DNA of 64,000 nucleotides from Schaalia radingae (GTDB lineage Bacteria > Actinomycetota > Actinomycetes > Actinomycetales > Actinomycetaceae), in assembly GCF_900106055.1 (NCBI RefSeq), contig NZ_LT629792.1, positions 1,860,001-1,924,000 of the forward strand. Direction: 5' to 3'. The translations under genes and the position numbers were made by a program. The notes below the pieces were generated by a model, which saw only the letters and a program-made list of their open reading frames with translations, had not been told where the DNA came from and did no database searches. Below are positions 46,126 to 54,443 of the stretch, piece after piece. The stretch's first letter is position 1. Each line of letters begins with the position of its first letter.

Positions 46126-46692
46126 TCAGTGCCGTTCGGTCCCGCCGTACACGTGAGGTGCGAGGGTGCCGACGAAGGGCAGGTGGCGGTAGCTTTCAGC
46201 AAAGTCGAGTCCGTATCCCACGACGAACTCGTTGGGAATATCGAATCCCACATATGTCACATCGACATCGACTTTCACCGCGTCCGGCTTGCGCAAAAGG
46301 GTTGCGATTTTCACCGAGGCCGCTCCCCGCGTCTCCAGGTTGTCCTTGAGCCACGACAGTGTCAGTCCAGAGTCGATGATGTCTTCAACGATGAGGACGT
46401 GACGGCCGTGAACATCAGTGTCGAGGTCTTTGAGGATCCGCACCACACCCGATGATCGAGTACCGGAACCGTATGACGACACTGCCATCCAGTCCATTTC
46501 GAGGGGGCAGTGAATCTTGCGTGACAGGTCCGCCATCACCATGATGGCGCCGCGCAGCACACCAACCATCAAGATCTCTTCGCCCTCATAGTCGGCGTCA
46601 ATCTGCGCCGCCATTTCCTCGAGCCTGTCGCTGATCTGCTGCTCGGTTAAGAGAACCTTCTCGAGGTCTTCACCCATGTCTTGAGCGTCCAC
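46126..46692 (-). CDS. hpt: Hypoxanthine phosphoribosyltransferase
   Basis: Purine salvage enzyme, about 188 residues. Features: EILMVGVLRGAIMVMADLSRKI, the PRPP-binding HVLIVEDIIDSGLTLSWL, and the C-terminal YVGFDIPNEFVVGYGLDFAESYRHLPFVG. It lies between tilS and ftsH, a conserved arrangement. Start is uncertain: GTG 46692 (AGGAAG upstream) gives VDAQDMGEDLE; ATG 46677 would begin at MGEDLE. A longer frame to 46839 overlaps tilS and is unlikely. Confidence 0.94.
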   Translation of the reverse strand: MDAQDMGEDLEKVLLTEQQISDRLEEMAAQIDADYEGEEILMVGVLRGAIMVMADLSRKIHCPLEMDWMAVSSYGSGTRSSGVVRILKDLDTDVHGRHVLIVEDIIDSGLTLSWLKDNLETRGAASVKIATLLRKPDAVKVDVDVTYVGFDIPNEFVVGYGLDFAESYRHLPFVGTLAPHVYGGTERH

Positions 46693-46828
46693 GCGCCTGG
46701 TCTTCCTCTCGGTTACACGACTAATAGTCCAAGAGTGCCACATTTCGCGCTCAAGGTGACACTCAACGTGGGCAGTCTCGCTATCGGCTGACTTGCTGCA
46801 CCACCCCAGCGGTGATGGCGATTCGCCT

Positions 46829-48073
46829 TCACTCGACACGTTCCACGATCAGGCGTCGCATCGATCGACGAGGTCCGGACCGCTCCACCCTCGCGTGCCC
46901 ACCCGGCACGTCGATACGGGTCCCGTGAGCGCCGCTAAGCGCCATCTCGTCAAGCTGCCTGACGTGGACAGAAGAGACGGAACCTGGTGAGTTCGACACC
47001 TGAGCCAGGAGTCGGTGCAAAACGCGCCTGCGGATAGGAGCTGCCAGGTCTGCCAACTTGGTGCAGTCAACGATCCAGTGTCGCCCGCGGCCACGCGAAG
47101 CTTTGCCGCGAGCACTGTCATTGTCCTCTGACTGCTCACAGGCATCTACCTGCCCGCGTTCTGCACCCCGGACGCCCTCAGCTTCCGACGACCGTCCGTC
47201 TCGAGCTCCCTCGCTTTCGCGCACACACGCATCGAACAGGTCGCCGGCCTGTGCGCTGAGATAGGCGTCATCTTCTCCGAGCATGTCGGCGCTTCGCGCA
47301 AGCGCCGGAATCGGATCAACTCCCAGCGCACGTTCCAGAGCAGGCAGTGCCCACTGGCGCACTGCAGCACGACGCAGCGCACTGCCATCAGATGCACGCC
47401 ACGGCCCATCGACCGCATTGGTCGGATCATCGACCCACGCGAGCTTCAGATCCCGACACACCTGGTGAGTATCAACGCGACGCTGATCAAGCAGGGGCCG
47501 CAGCCACGTGATCGCTACCCCACCACATTCCATCAGGTCACGCCTGCGCATAGCAGATAAAGAATGCGCACCCGATCCGCGGGCCAGGCGCAGCATTACT
47601 GTCTCGGCCTGGTCATCCATTGTGTGACCGAGAAGAATCGTCGCTGCTGTCGTGCCGCTTTCTCGTGCCCATTGCGTCGCATAGCGGACAAGGGCGTCCC
47701 GCCGCGCCGAACGTGCACGAGCCTCTGGTCCGCCTTCGCGATACGCCTCCATGTCAGCATCCATAATTGCCGGGTGTGCGCCCACAGACTGCACCACGTC
47801 ATACACATGGCGGGCCTCGTTGGAGGATTCAGGCCGAATGTGGTGATCAACGTAAACACCGGCTACCGGGATATTCCACCGTCTGCACAGGTCGGTGGCG
47901 ACTACCAACAAGGCCAGGGAGTCTGGTCCGCCGGATACTCCAACCACAACGGCGGTCGGGACGCCCTCGTTTATGATCTGCTGCAGGCAGCGGCGTGTTG
48001 CCAGCGACAATCGCCGGACGGCACCTGTCGGGGTCGAGCCAACCAGTTGTGAGGCGCGGGACTCACACGACAC
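46829..48073 (-). CDS. tilS: tRNA(Ile)-lysidine synthase (TilS)
   Basis: Modifies the wobble C of tRNA-Ile(CAU) to lysidine, about 414 residues. The PP-loop motif is VVGVSGGPDSLALLVVA; YVDHHIRPES, LLGHTMDDQAETVMLRLARGSG and WLRPLL follow as in the family. A C-terminal domain after a Ser/Glu/Arg-rich insertion completes it. The start is inferred as GTG 48073, which overlaps the end of the DUF2342 gene by 11 bases; a frame extending to 48208 would overlap far more. Confidence 0.92.
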   Translation of the reverse strand: MSCESRASQLVGSTPTGAVRRLSLATRRCLQQIINEGVPTAVVVGVSGGPDSLALLVVATDLCRRWNIPVAGVYVDHHIRPESSNEARHVYDVVQSVGAHPAIMDADMEAYREGGPEARARSARRDALVRYATQWARESGTTAATILLGHTMDDQAETVMLRLARGSGAHSLSAMRRRDLMECGGVAITWLRPLLDQRRVDTHQVCRDLKLAWVDDPTNAVDGPWRASDGSALRRAAVRQWALPALERALGVDPIPALARSADMLGEDDAYLSAQAGDLFDACVRESEGARDGRSSEAEGVRGAERGQVDACEQSEDNDSARGKASRGRGRHWIVDCTKLADLAAPIRRRVLHRLLAQVSNSPGSVSSVHVRQLDEMALSGAHGTRIDVPGGHARVERSGPRRSMRRLIVERVE

Positions 48074-48950
48074 GGTCGCGCCACGATTCGTAGGAGACAA
48101 GCTCTTCGCGCGTGGGCATATGGGTACGGTCAGACAACAGTGTGGCGACCTGACCATCGAGGACGACGTGGCGGGCAAAGGAGAACGCTCCCTGGCGTTC
48201 TGCCTCAATAGAACGCACGGATGCGCCCAGGCGCCGCAGCTCCATCAACCCAGTCATGCCGGCAGACTCAGGCGCATTGTTGCGGATCCAGCGTGCCGAG
48301 GAGATCTGGCGCGGAGAAATTTGTTCCATCTGCGCGCGCACGATCCCGTCCATCATCATGACCAATCGGGCCAGCTGCGCTGTGGACGAGGGGAACTTCG
48401 CGGCAGTGATTGACAGCTCGTCACGCAGCCAGGGTGCGGCTGAGAAGAGGATGCCCCACAGTCCGGCACGGATCGCTACCCATGAGCTGAAATCCTTGTG
48501 GTCGAGTGTGCCGCGCTGGGCGGCTTCAAGAACGGAGGGTGCGATGAAGATGCGTCGCTGTCCGAATGGGTCCCAAATTCCTTTCACGTGCGGCGCAACG
48601 GTGCGGAGCACGCCGATTTCGCTCAGGGTAGTCAGAGGCGATGCAAGGAAGGATCGCGATGAGGGGGCCTGGTCAGTCAGGTCCAGTCCGGCGGTAATGA
48701 ACTGGTCGGTGATCTGGGAAATGATTTGGACGGCGGCGCGGCGATCCACGATCAGCACGGGCGCTGAAGCCACGTGCTCGGCAGCTTCGGGAAGGCTGGA
48801 TAAGCCAGCAAGCAGGGGGTTGGTGCGTGAAATTGCTCTGCGTAGTCTGCCTACTGTTGCCGCTGCAGCTGAATGGCTGACGGTCGGGCCGGCCAGGGTC
48901 GCGCTGGACATGAGGCGCCCCAAGCGGTGCCATTGTGCTGTCCGATTCAT
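48063..48950 (-). CDS. DUF2342 (zincin-like, F420-associated) protein lacking the HExxH motif
   Basis: A 295-residue member of the family annotated as zinc-dependent metalloprotease / F420-biosynthesis-associated. Alignable landmarks: GIWDPFGQRRIFIAPSVLEAA, then FSSWVAI, PWLRDEL, and C-terminal LMELRRLGASVRSIEAERQGAF. Where the family has WV-x-LHExxH, this one has R161-A-G-L-W165, so both zinc histidines and the glutamate are gone. Shorter than usual. The place between dacB and tilS is the conserved family position, so this looks like an ortholog that has lost catalysis, not an unrelated gene. Confidence 0.8.
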   Translation of the reverse strand: MNRTAQWHRLGRLMSSATLAGPTVSHSAAAATVGRLRRAISRTNPLLAGLSSLPEAAEHVASAPVLIVDRRAAVQIISQITDQFITAGLDLTDQAPSSRSFLASPLTTLSEIGVLRTVAPHVKGIWDPFGQRRIFIAPSVLEAAQRGTLDHKDFSSWVAIRAGLWGILFSAAPWLRDELSITAAKFPSSTAQLARLVMMMDGIVRAQMEQISPRQISSARWIRNNAPESAGMTGLMELRRLGASVRSIEAERQGAFSFARHVVLDGQVATLLSDRTHMPTREELVSYESWRDRVV

Positions 48951-49043
48951 GGTGTCATCCTACCGACCTGGCGGCGCGCTGGCTAAAAGGTGCGGCATGT
49001 GTGCCGGCTGCATGCAATTTTCCGACGAGGCGAGGCGTCAGAA

Positions 49044-50546
49044 TCACTGAGCTCGAAGAGCGGCCAGGCCGGCTACGAAGTCGTCCAGAATCGGTCGAGT
49101 GGAGTACGCACCATCGTTTGGAACATTGTCGTGCCCGATGGCGAACAGAAGCTGACGACCATCAGCAGTGCTGACCGCTCCTGCCAGCGTGGACACAGTA
49201 GACAGGGATCCCGTTTTGGCCTGCAGGTTCCCGCCTGCCGGGGTGTCGGGGAAGCGTGCCCGAACAGTTCCTTCCAGTCCTCCCCACGGTAGGAATCGAA
49301 TGACGTCACGCACCTGAGAGTTTTCGGAGGTCATACTCGCGTGGAGCGTGTCGACCAAAATGTGCCCCGTCAAGCGGTCGTTGCTCGACAGGCCGGAGCA
49401 GTCCTCAAGGGACAGGCCGGTTGTGTCAATTCCCATCGTGGCGATCGTATCGGACACCATCTGCGTTGACCCTGTATAGCTCGCGTCATATCCAGCCCGG
49501 CGCGCTGCGATTCTGCACAGTTGGTCGGCCAGCGTGTTGTCAGAGTCGTGCAGCATCGTGCGAATCTGCTGCCCGAGCGTCGCCGAATACACGACTGCCA
49601 GTTCATCGGACTTGCTTGCCTGAGCGGGTGCATCTGCTGTAGTGGTTCCCGACGACGCGGTGTCGGATGAGCTGACGGTTGGTGGCGGTGTGGAATCACC
49701 GTCAGATCCAAGTTCGACGGTAATTCCTTCGTCGCGTAGGTGCTCGGCGAACGTGGTGGCAACGTCCCGTCCAGGATCGAAGGTGGGATCAAATCGCGCA
49801 TAGCCGTAGGCGCCGCGGTCGATCGCGAATGCGCCGACCTGACCTTCGTAGGAAGCCACTTCCTGCGTCGTCCACGCACTCAGGCGTGCCGGGCCGTCGA
49901 AAATGTCGTTGTTCCAGTTCAAGGTCACCGAGGTGACGCCGCGTTCCTTCAGGCCGTCTGCTGTCTGGCGAGCCAGGTCAGCCAGCCCTGCGTGGCCATC
50001 GATGGCGGTCGGGTCGCCCTCGTCAGAAGACAGCAGCAGGTCGCCCTCGCCCCACAAGTGCAGTGTTGTGTCGGTCAGGAAGGTTTCGGTGCGCAGGCGG
50101 GTGTTCGCATCGATGTGCGTCAGGATTGTCGTTGCGGTGAGGATTTTTGCTGTCGAAGCTGGCACGTGCACGCCCGTGCCGTCAGCGTCGAGCAGCACCT
50201 CCCCTGTCAGCGCATCCATCACCACTGCCCACGCTTTCCATTTGCCCTCCTGCGCGGCCTGCGCAACTGGTGACCACAAGGTCTGGATCTGCGCGGCGGT
50301 GGGAGCGGGAGCTGAGGCAGAATCGGTGATGTTCAGAGTCGATGACTGGCCATCAGACTGGCCGGTGGCATCGGGAATGTTCAGCCCCGACTGGGATGCC
50401 AGATCTGGTGGCGCGACGGCCTGAACTGGCGCGGAGATCGTCAGGAGGCCCGGCACGACATCGTAGACATCGCCCACTGCGTACGCCCCACACGCTAAAG
50501 TGCATAGTGAAGCGCATACAATCGCACCTATAGTTTGACGTTGCAC
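49044..50546 (-). CDS. dacB: D-alanyl-D-alanine carboxypeptidase/endopeptidase (PBP4, DacB)
   Basis: Class C penicillin-binding protein, 500 residues, trimming or cleaving peptidoglycan peptides outside the membrane. N-terminal signal/anchor (TIGAIVCASLCTLACGAYAV). Active-site motifs: S131-T-A-K134 (PASTAKILTA), S335-D-N337 (HDSDNTLAD) and K444-T-G446 (QAKTGSL). A Ser/Thr/Ala-rich stretch (281-315) sits before the SDN motif. Start is the GTG at 50546, with GGAGGAG six bases upstream; a TTG at 50606 would overlap the ppa promoter region. Confidence 0.93.
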   Translation of the reverse strand: MQRQTIGAIVCASLCTLACGAYAVGDVYDVVPGLLTISAPVQAVAPPDLASQSGLNIPDATGQSDGQSSTLNITDSASAPAPTAAQIQTLWSPVAQAAQEGKWKAWAVVMDALTGEVLLDADGTGVHVPASTAKILTATTILTHIDANTRLRTETFLTDTTLHLWGEGDLLLSSDEGDPTAIDGHAGLADLARQTADGLKERGVTSVTLNWNNDIFDGPARLSAWTTQEVASYEGQVGAFAIDRGAYGYARFDPTFDPGRDVATTFAEHLRDEGITVELGSDGDSTPPPTVSSSDTASSGTTTADAPAQASKSDELAVVYSATLGQQIRTMLHDSDNTLADQLCRIAARRAGYDASYTGSTQMVSDTIATMGIDTTGLSLEDCSGLSSNDRLTGHILVDTLHASMTSENSQVRDVIRFLPWGGLEGTVRARFPDTPAGGNLQAKTGSLSTVSTLAGAVSTADGRQLLFAIGHDNVPNDGAYSTRPILDDFVAGLAALRAQ

Positions 50547-50650
50547 GCGCGTCTCCTCCGCCTTGGGTGAGTCGGTCTCAACCCACGGCTCCACAGTAGT
50601 GGACAATGGCGGATGAGACAGATACGGCCACTCAGGAGGAACACAAATTG

Positions 50651-51157
50651 ATGGAATTCGACGTGACGATTGAGATCCCGAAGGGCAATCGTAATAAATA
50701 CGAGATTGATCACGAGACCGGTCGTATTCGTCTGGATCGCATGCTGTTCACGTCGACCCGCTATCCCGATGATTACGGTTTCATTGATGACACGCTCGGC
50801 GAGGACGGCGACCCTCTGGACGCATTGGTGTTGCTCGAAGAGCCCACATTCCCGGGATGCGTGATCCGCTGCCGCGCTTTGGGCATGTTCCGCATGCGCG
50901 ACGAGAAAGGCGGCGACGATAAGGTTCTGTGTGTTCCAGCTTCCGATCAACGCGCGTCGTGGCGCACAGAAATTGAAGACGTGTCGGAATACCATCGTCT
51001 TGAAATTCAGCACTTCTTCGAGGTGTACAAGGACCTCGAACCCGGCAAGTCGGTCGAAGGCGCACACTGGGTGGGCCGTGAAGACGCCGAGGAGGAAATC
51101 CGTCGCTCCTACGCGCGAGCCAGACAAGCCGAAGCTGGCGAGCACGCGCACGAGTAG
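50651..51157 (+). CDS. ppa: Inorganic pyrophosphatase (family I)
   Basis: Hydrolyses pyrophosphate, 168 residues. [24 protein letters not shown] at the N-terminus, [26 protein letters not shown] with the metal-binding aspartates, then [15 protein letters not shown] at 50651 is preceded by AGGAGG at 11 bases, with a TTG one codon before it as a possible alternative; an upstream ATG at 50606 adds 15 unrelated residues. Convergent with the NlpC/P60 gene, 21 bases apart. Confidence 0.95.
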   Translation: MEFDVTIEIPKGNRNKYEIDHETGRIRLDRMLFTSTRYPDDYGFIDDTLGEDGDPLDALVLLEEPTFPGCVIRCRALGMFRMRDEKGGDDKVLCVPASDQRASWRTEIEDVSEYHRLEIQHFFEVYKDLEPGKSVEGAHWVGREDAEEEIRRSYARARQAEAGEHAHE

Positions 51158-51178
51158 CGACTAGCTCACCAGGCAGTC

Positions 51179-52564
51179 TCAGAGGCGAACGACGTACGGC
51201 ATCAGGGAACCGCTCCAGCCATAGATGCTGGTGACGCGCACCGTGGTGCCAGGATACGGCGCTTCGATCATCTGGTCGCCGCCAAGGGCGATCGCCACGT
51301 GGTAAATACCGCTTTGTGAACCGTCGCTGGACCAGAAGAGCAAATCGCCCGGTTGACGCTGGCTCAGCGGAATACGGGTGCCATATCCATACTGTGAGGC
51401 AGAGTAGTGTGGCAGGTACACGCCAGCCTGCCTCCACGCCAGCATGACCAGGCCGGAGCAGTCCACACCGGCGTATGATTCGCCAGCCCATACGTAGGGG
51501 ACGCCCAGGAAGCTATACGCAGCGTTGACCGCTGTCTGCGCTCCGCCGCTGCCGCCGTAGGACGGTGCGGGTGCCGGATCAGGAGTCGGCGCTGGGGTCG
51601 GCGTAGGAGTCGGCGTTGGGCGCGTCTCACGCGAAGGCGGAGTATACGTCTCTTCCTGTCGACCCTGAGTAGCCGCTTCTTCTTCCTGGCGCGCAGCCAA
51701 AGCCGCCAGGCGAGCTGATTCTTCTTCGGCCGCCTTGCGCGCTGCTTCCACGCGACGACGTTCCAGTTCGGCTTCACGCTGATTAATCAGCTCAACAGTG
51801 GTGTTTTCCTTGCGTGCCAGCTCAGCCACAAGTTCACTGCGGCGCGCTTCAGTGGCCTGCTGAGAAGCCAACGCCGAGTTGGCAGCATTTTGCGCAGCAT
51901 CGGTGCGTTCCTGCACCTCGTTTGTCGCCTTTTGCTGACGCTGTTCGGCAGATTCAGCCGATTCCTTCATCACCGATGCTACTTTTTCGAGGGCGGCCAC
52001 CCGTTGCATCTTCGTATCGGCATTATTGGCGAATGAATCGAGTGTCGTCTGTTTGAACTCAACGGAGCGCAATCCGTCGGCCTGCAAATATGCTGCAGCG
52101 GCATCAAGAGACGAACCTTCAGAGCGGTAGGCAGTCTGCGCTATAGCAGCCAGCTCCTGACGACCTTTATCAAACTCAGCCTGAGCCTTATCCGCATCAT
52201 CGCGAGCTTTATTTGCCGCAGCAGTTGCAGCATCAAGATCCAAGCGTGCTTTGTTGAGCTCTTCGCCGGCAATCTGCGCATTGCGCATGGCATCTGAAGC
52301 GCGCTGAGAGACCGCGGCCAATTCGACTTCGATCTGCCCCACTGACATCTTGGCGGCATCGGCTTCGGCACGCGCCTGATTGATGTCATCTTGAGAGGGC
52401 GTGTCATCTGCATATGACGCCGGCATCGCAACGCCGGCACTGACAGCAAGCAAACCTGACATGAATAGAGCGGTCAGTGCGTATCGGCCAGATGCGCGAC
52501 GCGGAGCCTTCTGGCCAAAGTGGCTCAACACCTTACCGTAAACCTGTCTTTTCACCTGATCCAC
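51179..52564 (-). CDS. RipA-like NlpC/P60 peptidoglycan endopeptidase
   Basis: Secreted cell-wall hydrolase, about 461 residues. Order: signal peptide (about 28-52, ending ASYADD), a long coiled coil (55-290), a Pro/Thr linker with TPTPTPTP, and a C-terminal NlpC/P60 domain. Catalytic C369 (GVDCSGLV), H422 (IYHVAI) and E434 (MIEAP), the C-H-E set of RipA. The overall plan is that of daughter-cell separation hydrolases. Start is GTG 52564 or GTG 52555. Its promoter carries an unusual repeat array. Confidence 0.93.
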   Translation of the reverse strand: MDQVKRQVYGKVLSHFGQKAPRRASGRYALTALFMSGLLAVSAGVAMPASYADDTPSQDDINQARAEADAAKMSVGQIEVELAAVSQRASDAMRNAQIAGEELNKARLDLDAATAAANKARDDADKAQAEFDKGRQELAAIAQTAYRSEGSSLDAAAAYLQADGLRSVEFKQTTLDSFANNADTKMQRVAALEKVASVMKESAESAEQRQQKATNEVQERTDAAQNAANSALASQQATEARRSELVAELARKENTTVELINQREAELERRRVEAARKAAEEESARLAALAARQEEEAATQGRQEETYTPPSRETRPTPTPTPTPAPTPDPAPAPSYGGSGGAQTAVNAAYSFLGVPYVWAGESYAGVDCSGLVMLAWRQAGVYLPHYSASQYGYGTRIPLSQRQPGDLLFWSSDGSQSGIYHVAIALGGDQMIEAPYPGTTVRVTSIYGWSGSLMPYVVRL

Positions 52565-52634
52565 CTAATGACACTCTGACTTTTCCCGCACGCTCCCCAC
52601 GCCATGTGGACATCGCGCACGACATATAGCACTT

Positions 52635-52664
52635 ACGCTAGCCCATCGTCGAACACTTTGGCAA
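52635..52664 (-). promoter_or_regulatory. Promoter of the NlpC/P60 gene
   Basis: On the minus strand TTGCCA (52659-52664), 18 bases, TAGCGT (52635-52640). Transcription would start near 52628, leaving a leader of about 65 bases. The repeat array begins five bases upstream of the -35. Confidence 0.6.
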
Positions 52665-52668
52665 CAAT

Positions 52669-52729
52669 TTCACCATTTTTCACGTTATTCACATCAGTCA
52701 CAGTTTTCACATTCGTCACACCAGACACA
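52669..52729. promoter_or_regulatory. Seven 9-10-bp-phased (G/T)TCAC(A) repeats, MtrA-like sites
   Basis: On the plus strand: TTCACC 52669, TTCACG 52679, TTCACA 52688, GTCACA 52697, TTCACA 52706, GTCACA 52715, GACACA 52724. The pitch is 10, then 9 five times. It sits immediately upstream of the NlpC/P60 -35. Mycobacterial MtrA binds direct repeats of a GTCACA-containing 9-mer and controls ripA-type genes, so MtrA is the natural candidate; that link is inference. Confidence 0.65.
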
Positions 52730-53069
52730 TCCCCCTCGTTCATCTTCCGCACACCCCACCATCCACATCGTGGACACGCCTCTGACCTCATCTTGCATGA
52801 TCACGATGAATCTCTTACTGTGATGGACATGTTCCAACGAATGCGAATGTCCAACTGACTGCACGCTCGTCACACGACCAGCTGTGCAGCACCGCCCTCA
52901 TCTAGCGCGGGACGTTGGACGCTGCCATTCGTTTTCAAGTTTCAGACATCTGTTGATTGCGTCAAAGACTGACTTGTCGACAACTGGCTCACCAATTCAC
53001 CACACCACAAGTGTGAGTCCAGCTCATCGCGCCGCCAAAGATTCTTGACACTATTAAAGGAGCACACTC
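52730..53069. other. Rest of the intergenic space before metY
   Basis: No gene seen. It contains the perfect 10-bp palindrome TTGTCGACAA (52974-52983) and CACAC-N5-GTGTG near 53000. TTGACA at about 53045 is too near the metY start to be its -35. I found no SAM riboswitch core or other known leader. The space is lower in GC than the genes around it. Confidence 0.5.
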
Positions 53070-54440
53070 ATGTCTGACCGCACCGAAATCGAACGCACCT
53101 GGGCTTTTGAAACCCGCCAGATTCACGCCGGATGGGATCGCGATCCTCAAACGGGCGCAACCAGCCTCCCCATTGTTCACAGCTCATCTTTCGCCTTCGA
53201 GACACCCGAACAGGCAGCGAACCGCTTTGCGCTGCGCGAACTCGGCCCCATTTATTCCCGTCTGACGAACCCCACCAACGACGCCGTCGAAGCCCGTATC
53301 GCCTCGCTCGAAGGCGGCGTGGGAGCACTGTTGGTGTCCTCGGGCCAATCAGCTGCAGCTCTGGCTATTCTCAACATCGCTCAGGCAGGCAATAACGTCG
53401 TGGCGTCACCCTCGCTGTACGGCGGATCGATCATCCTGCTGAAGAACTCACTGGGACGTTTGGGAATTGAAACACGCTGGGTGGATGATCCCGCAGATCC
53501 GGCTCAGTGGGAAGCACTTGCCGATGACAGGACGGTCGCATTTTACGGCGAGACGATCCCGAACCCCAAGGGCGATATCCTCGATATCGAGCCAGTCGCG
53601 CAGGCAGCGCACCGAGTCGGAGTTCCGCTGATTGTGGACAACACGGTGGCCACGCCTTACCTCGTGCGACCACTGGAATGGGGCGCCGACATCGTGATCC
53701 ATTCGGCCACGAAGTACTTCAGTGGGCACGGCACCTCAGTGGCAGGCGTCATCGTCGATGGCGGCACCTTCGACTTCGGATCAGACCCTGCCCGCTACCC
53801 CGACTTCAATGAACCCGACGCCAGCTACAACGGCATAGTCTTTGCGCGCGATCTCGGAAAAGACGGGCAGTTCGGCGTGAACCTGTCCTTCATTCTTCGA
53901 GCCCGCACCGTCGGACTGCGTGACTTCGGTTTCACGCTCTCCCCGCTCAACACGTTCCTGATTGAGCAGGGCATCCAGACACTGTCACTGCGAGTTGAAC
54001 GCCACGTCGACAACGCGCTGACGATTGCCCGATACTTGGAGGCACACGCAGACGTGGAATCGGTCAACTACGCAGGCCTCGACGCTTCGCCCTACCACCA
54101 GTTGCAGCTCAAGTATGCGCCGAGGGGTGCCGGTGGCTTGCTCTCCTTCGTCATCAAAGGTGGCGCCGATGCGGGGCGCACCTTCGCTGAGTCACTCGAA
54201 TTGATTCCCACCGTCGCCAACATCGGCGACACAAAGACTCTGGTGATTCACCCAGCCTCGACCACGCACTCGCAACTCACGGAAGAGGAGCTGCGCAAGT
54301 CAGGAATCGAGGGCGGCACGATTCGCCTATCCGTCGGCATTGAAAACGTCGACGACATCATCGCTGATCTGGAGCGAGGTTTCGCAGCTGCTGACGCGGT
54401 GAGCGGCGAGGGGTCGAGTGCACGAAAGACACAGGAGTGA
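53070..54440 (+). CDS. metY: O-acetylhomoserine sulfhydrylase (MetY)
   Basis: PLP enzyme making homocysteine from O-acetylhomoserine and sulfide; 456 residues. PLP lysine K215 in HSATKYFSGHG; IYSRLTNPTNDAVEARIASLEGG, SGQSAAALAIL, SLYGGSI and the C-terminal VIHPASTTHSQL with IRLSVGIENVDDI are typical. AAGGAG lies seven bases before the ATG. It ends four bases before metX, an operon for direct sulfhydrylation. Confidence 0.96.
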   Translation: MSDRTEIERTWAFETRQIHAGWDRDPQTGATSLPIVHSSSFAFETPEQAANRFALRELGPIYSRLTNPTNDAVEARIASLEGGVGALLVSSGQSAAALAILNIAQAGNNVVASPSLYGGSIILLKNSLGRLGIETRWVDDPADPAQWEALADDRTVAFYGETIPNPKGDILDIEPVAQAAHRVGVPLIVDNTVATPYLVRPLEWGADIVIHSATKYFSGHGTSVAGVIVDGGTFDFGSDPARYPDFNEPDASYNGIVFARDLGKDGQFGVNLSFILRARTVGLRDFGFTLSPLNTFLIEQGIQTLSLRVERHVDNALTIARYLEAHADVESVNYAGLDASPYHQLQLKYAPRGAGGLLSFVIKGGADAGRTFAESLELIPTVANIGDTKTLVIHPASTTHSQLTEEELRKSGIEGGTIRLSVGIENVDDIIADLERGFAAADAVSGEGSSARKTQE

Positions 54441-54443
54441 CAC

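Noticed and set aside
48063..48208. Extended tilS start at 48208
   Set aside because: Would overlap the upstream gene by about 145 bases and add residues unlike the family.
48256..49050. Open frame of 264 codons on the plus strand
   Set aside because: Antisense to the DUF2342 gene, which has conserved family motifs and position.
52669..52729. Short coding repeat (F-T-x tripeptides) in a small plus-strand frame
   Set aside because: The frame has no ribosome site, and the repeat's place against a -35 element explains it better as regulatory.
52730..53069. SAM or cobalamin riboswitch before metY
   Set aside because: I could not find the conserved cores of the SAM-I/IV or cobalamin classes in this leader.
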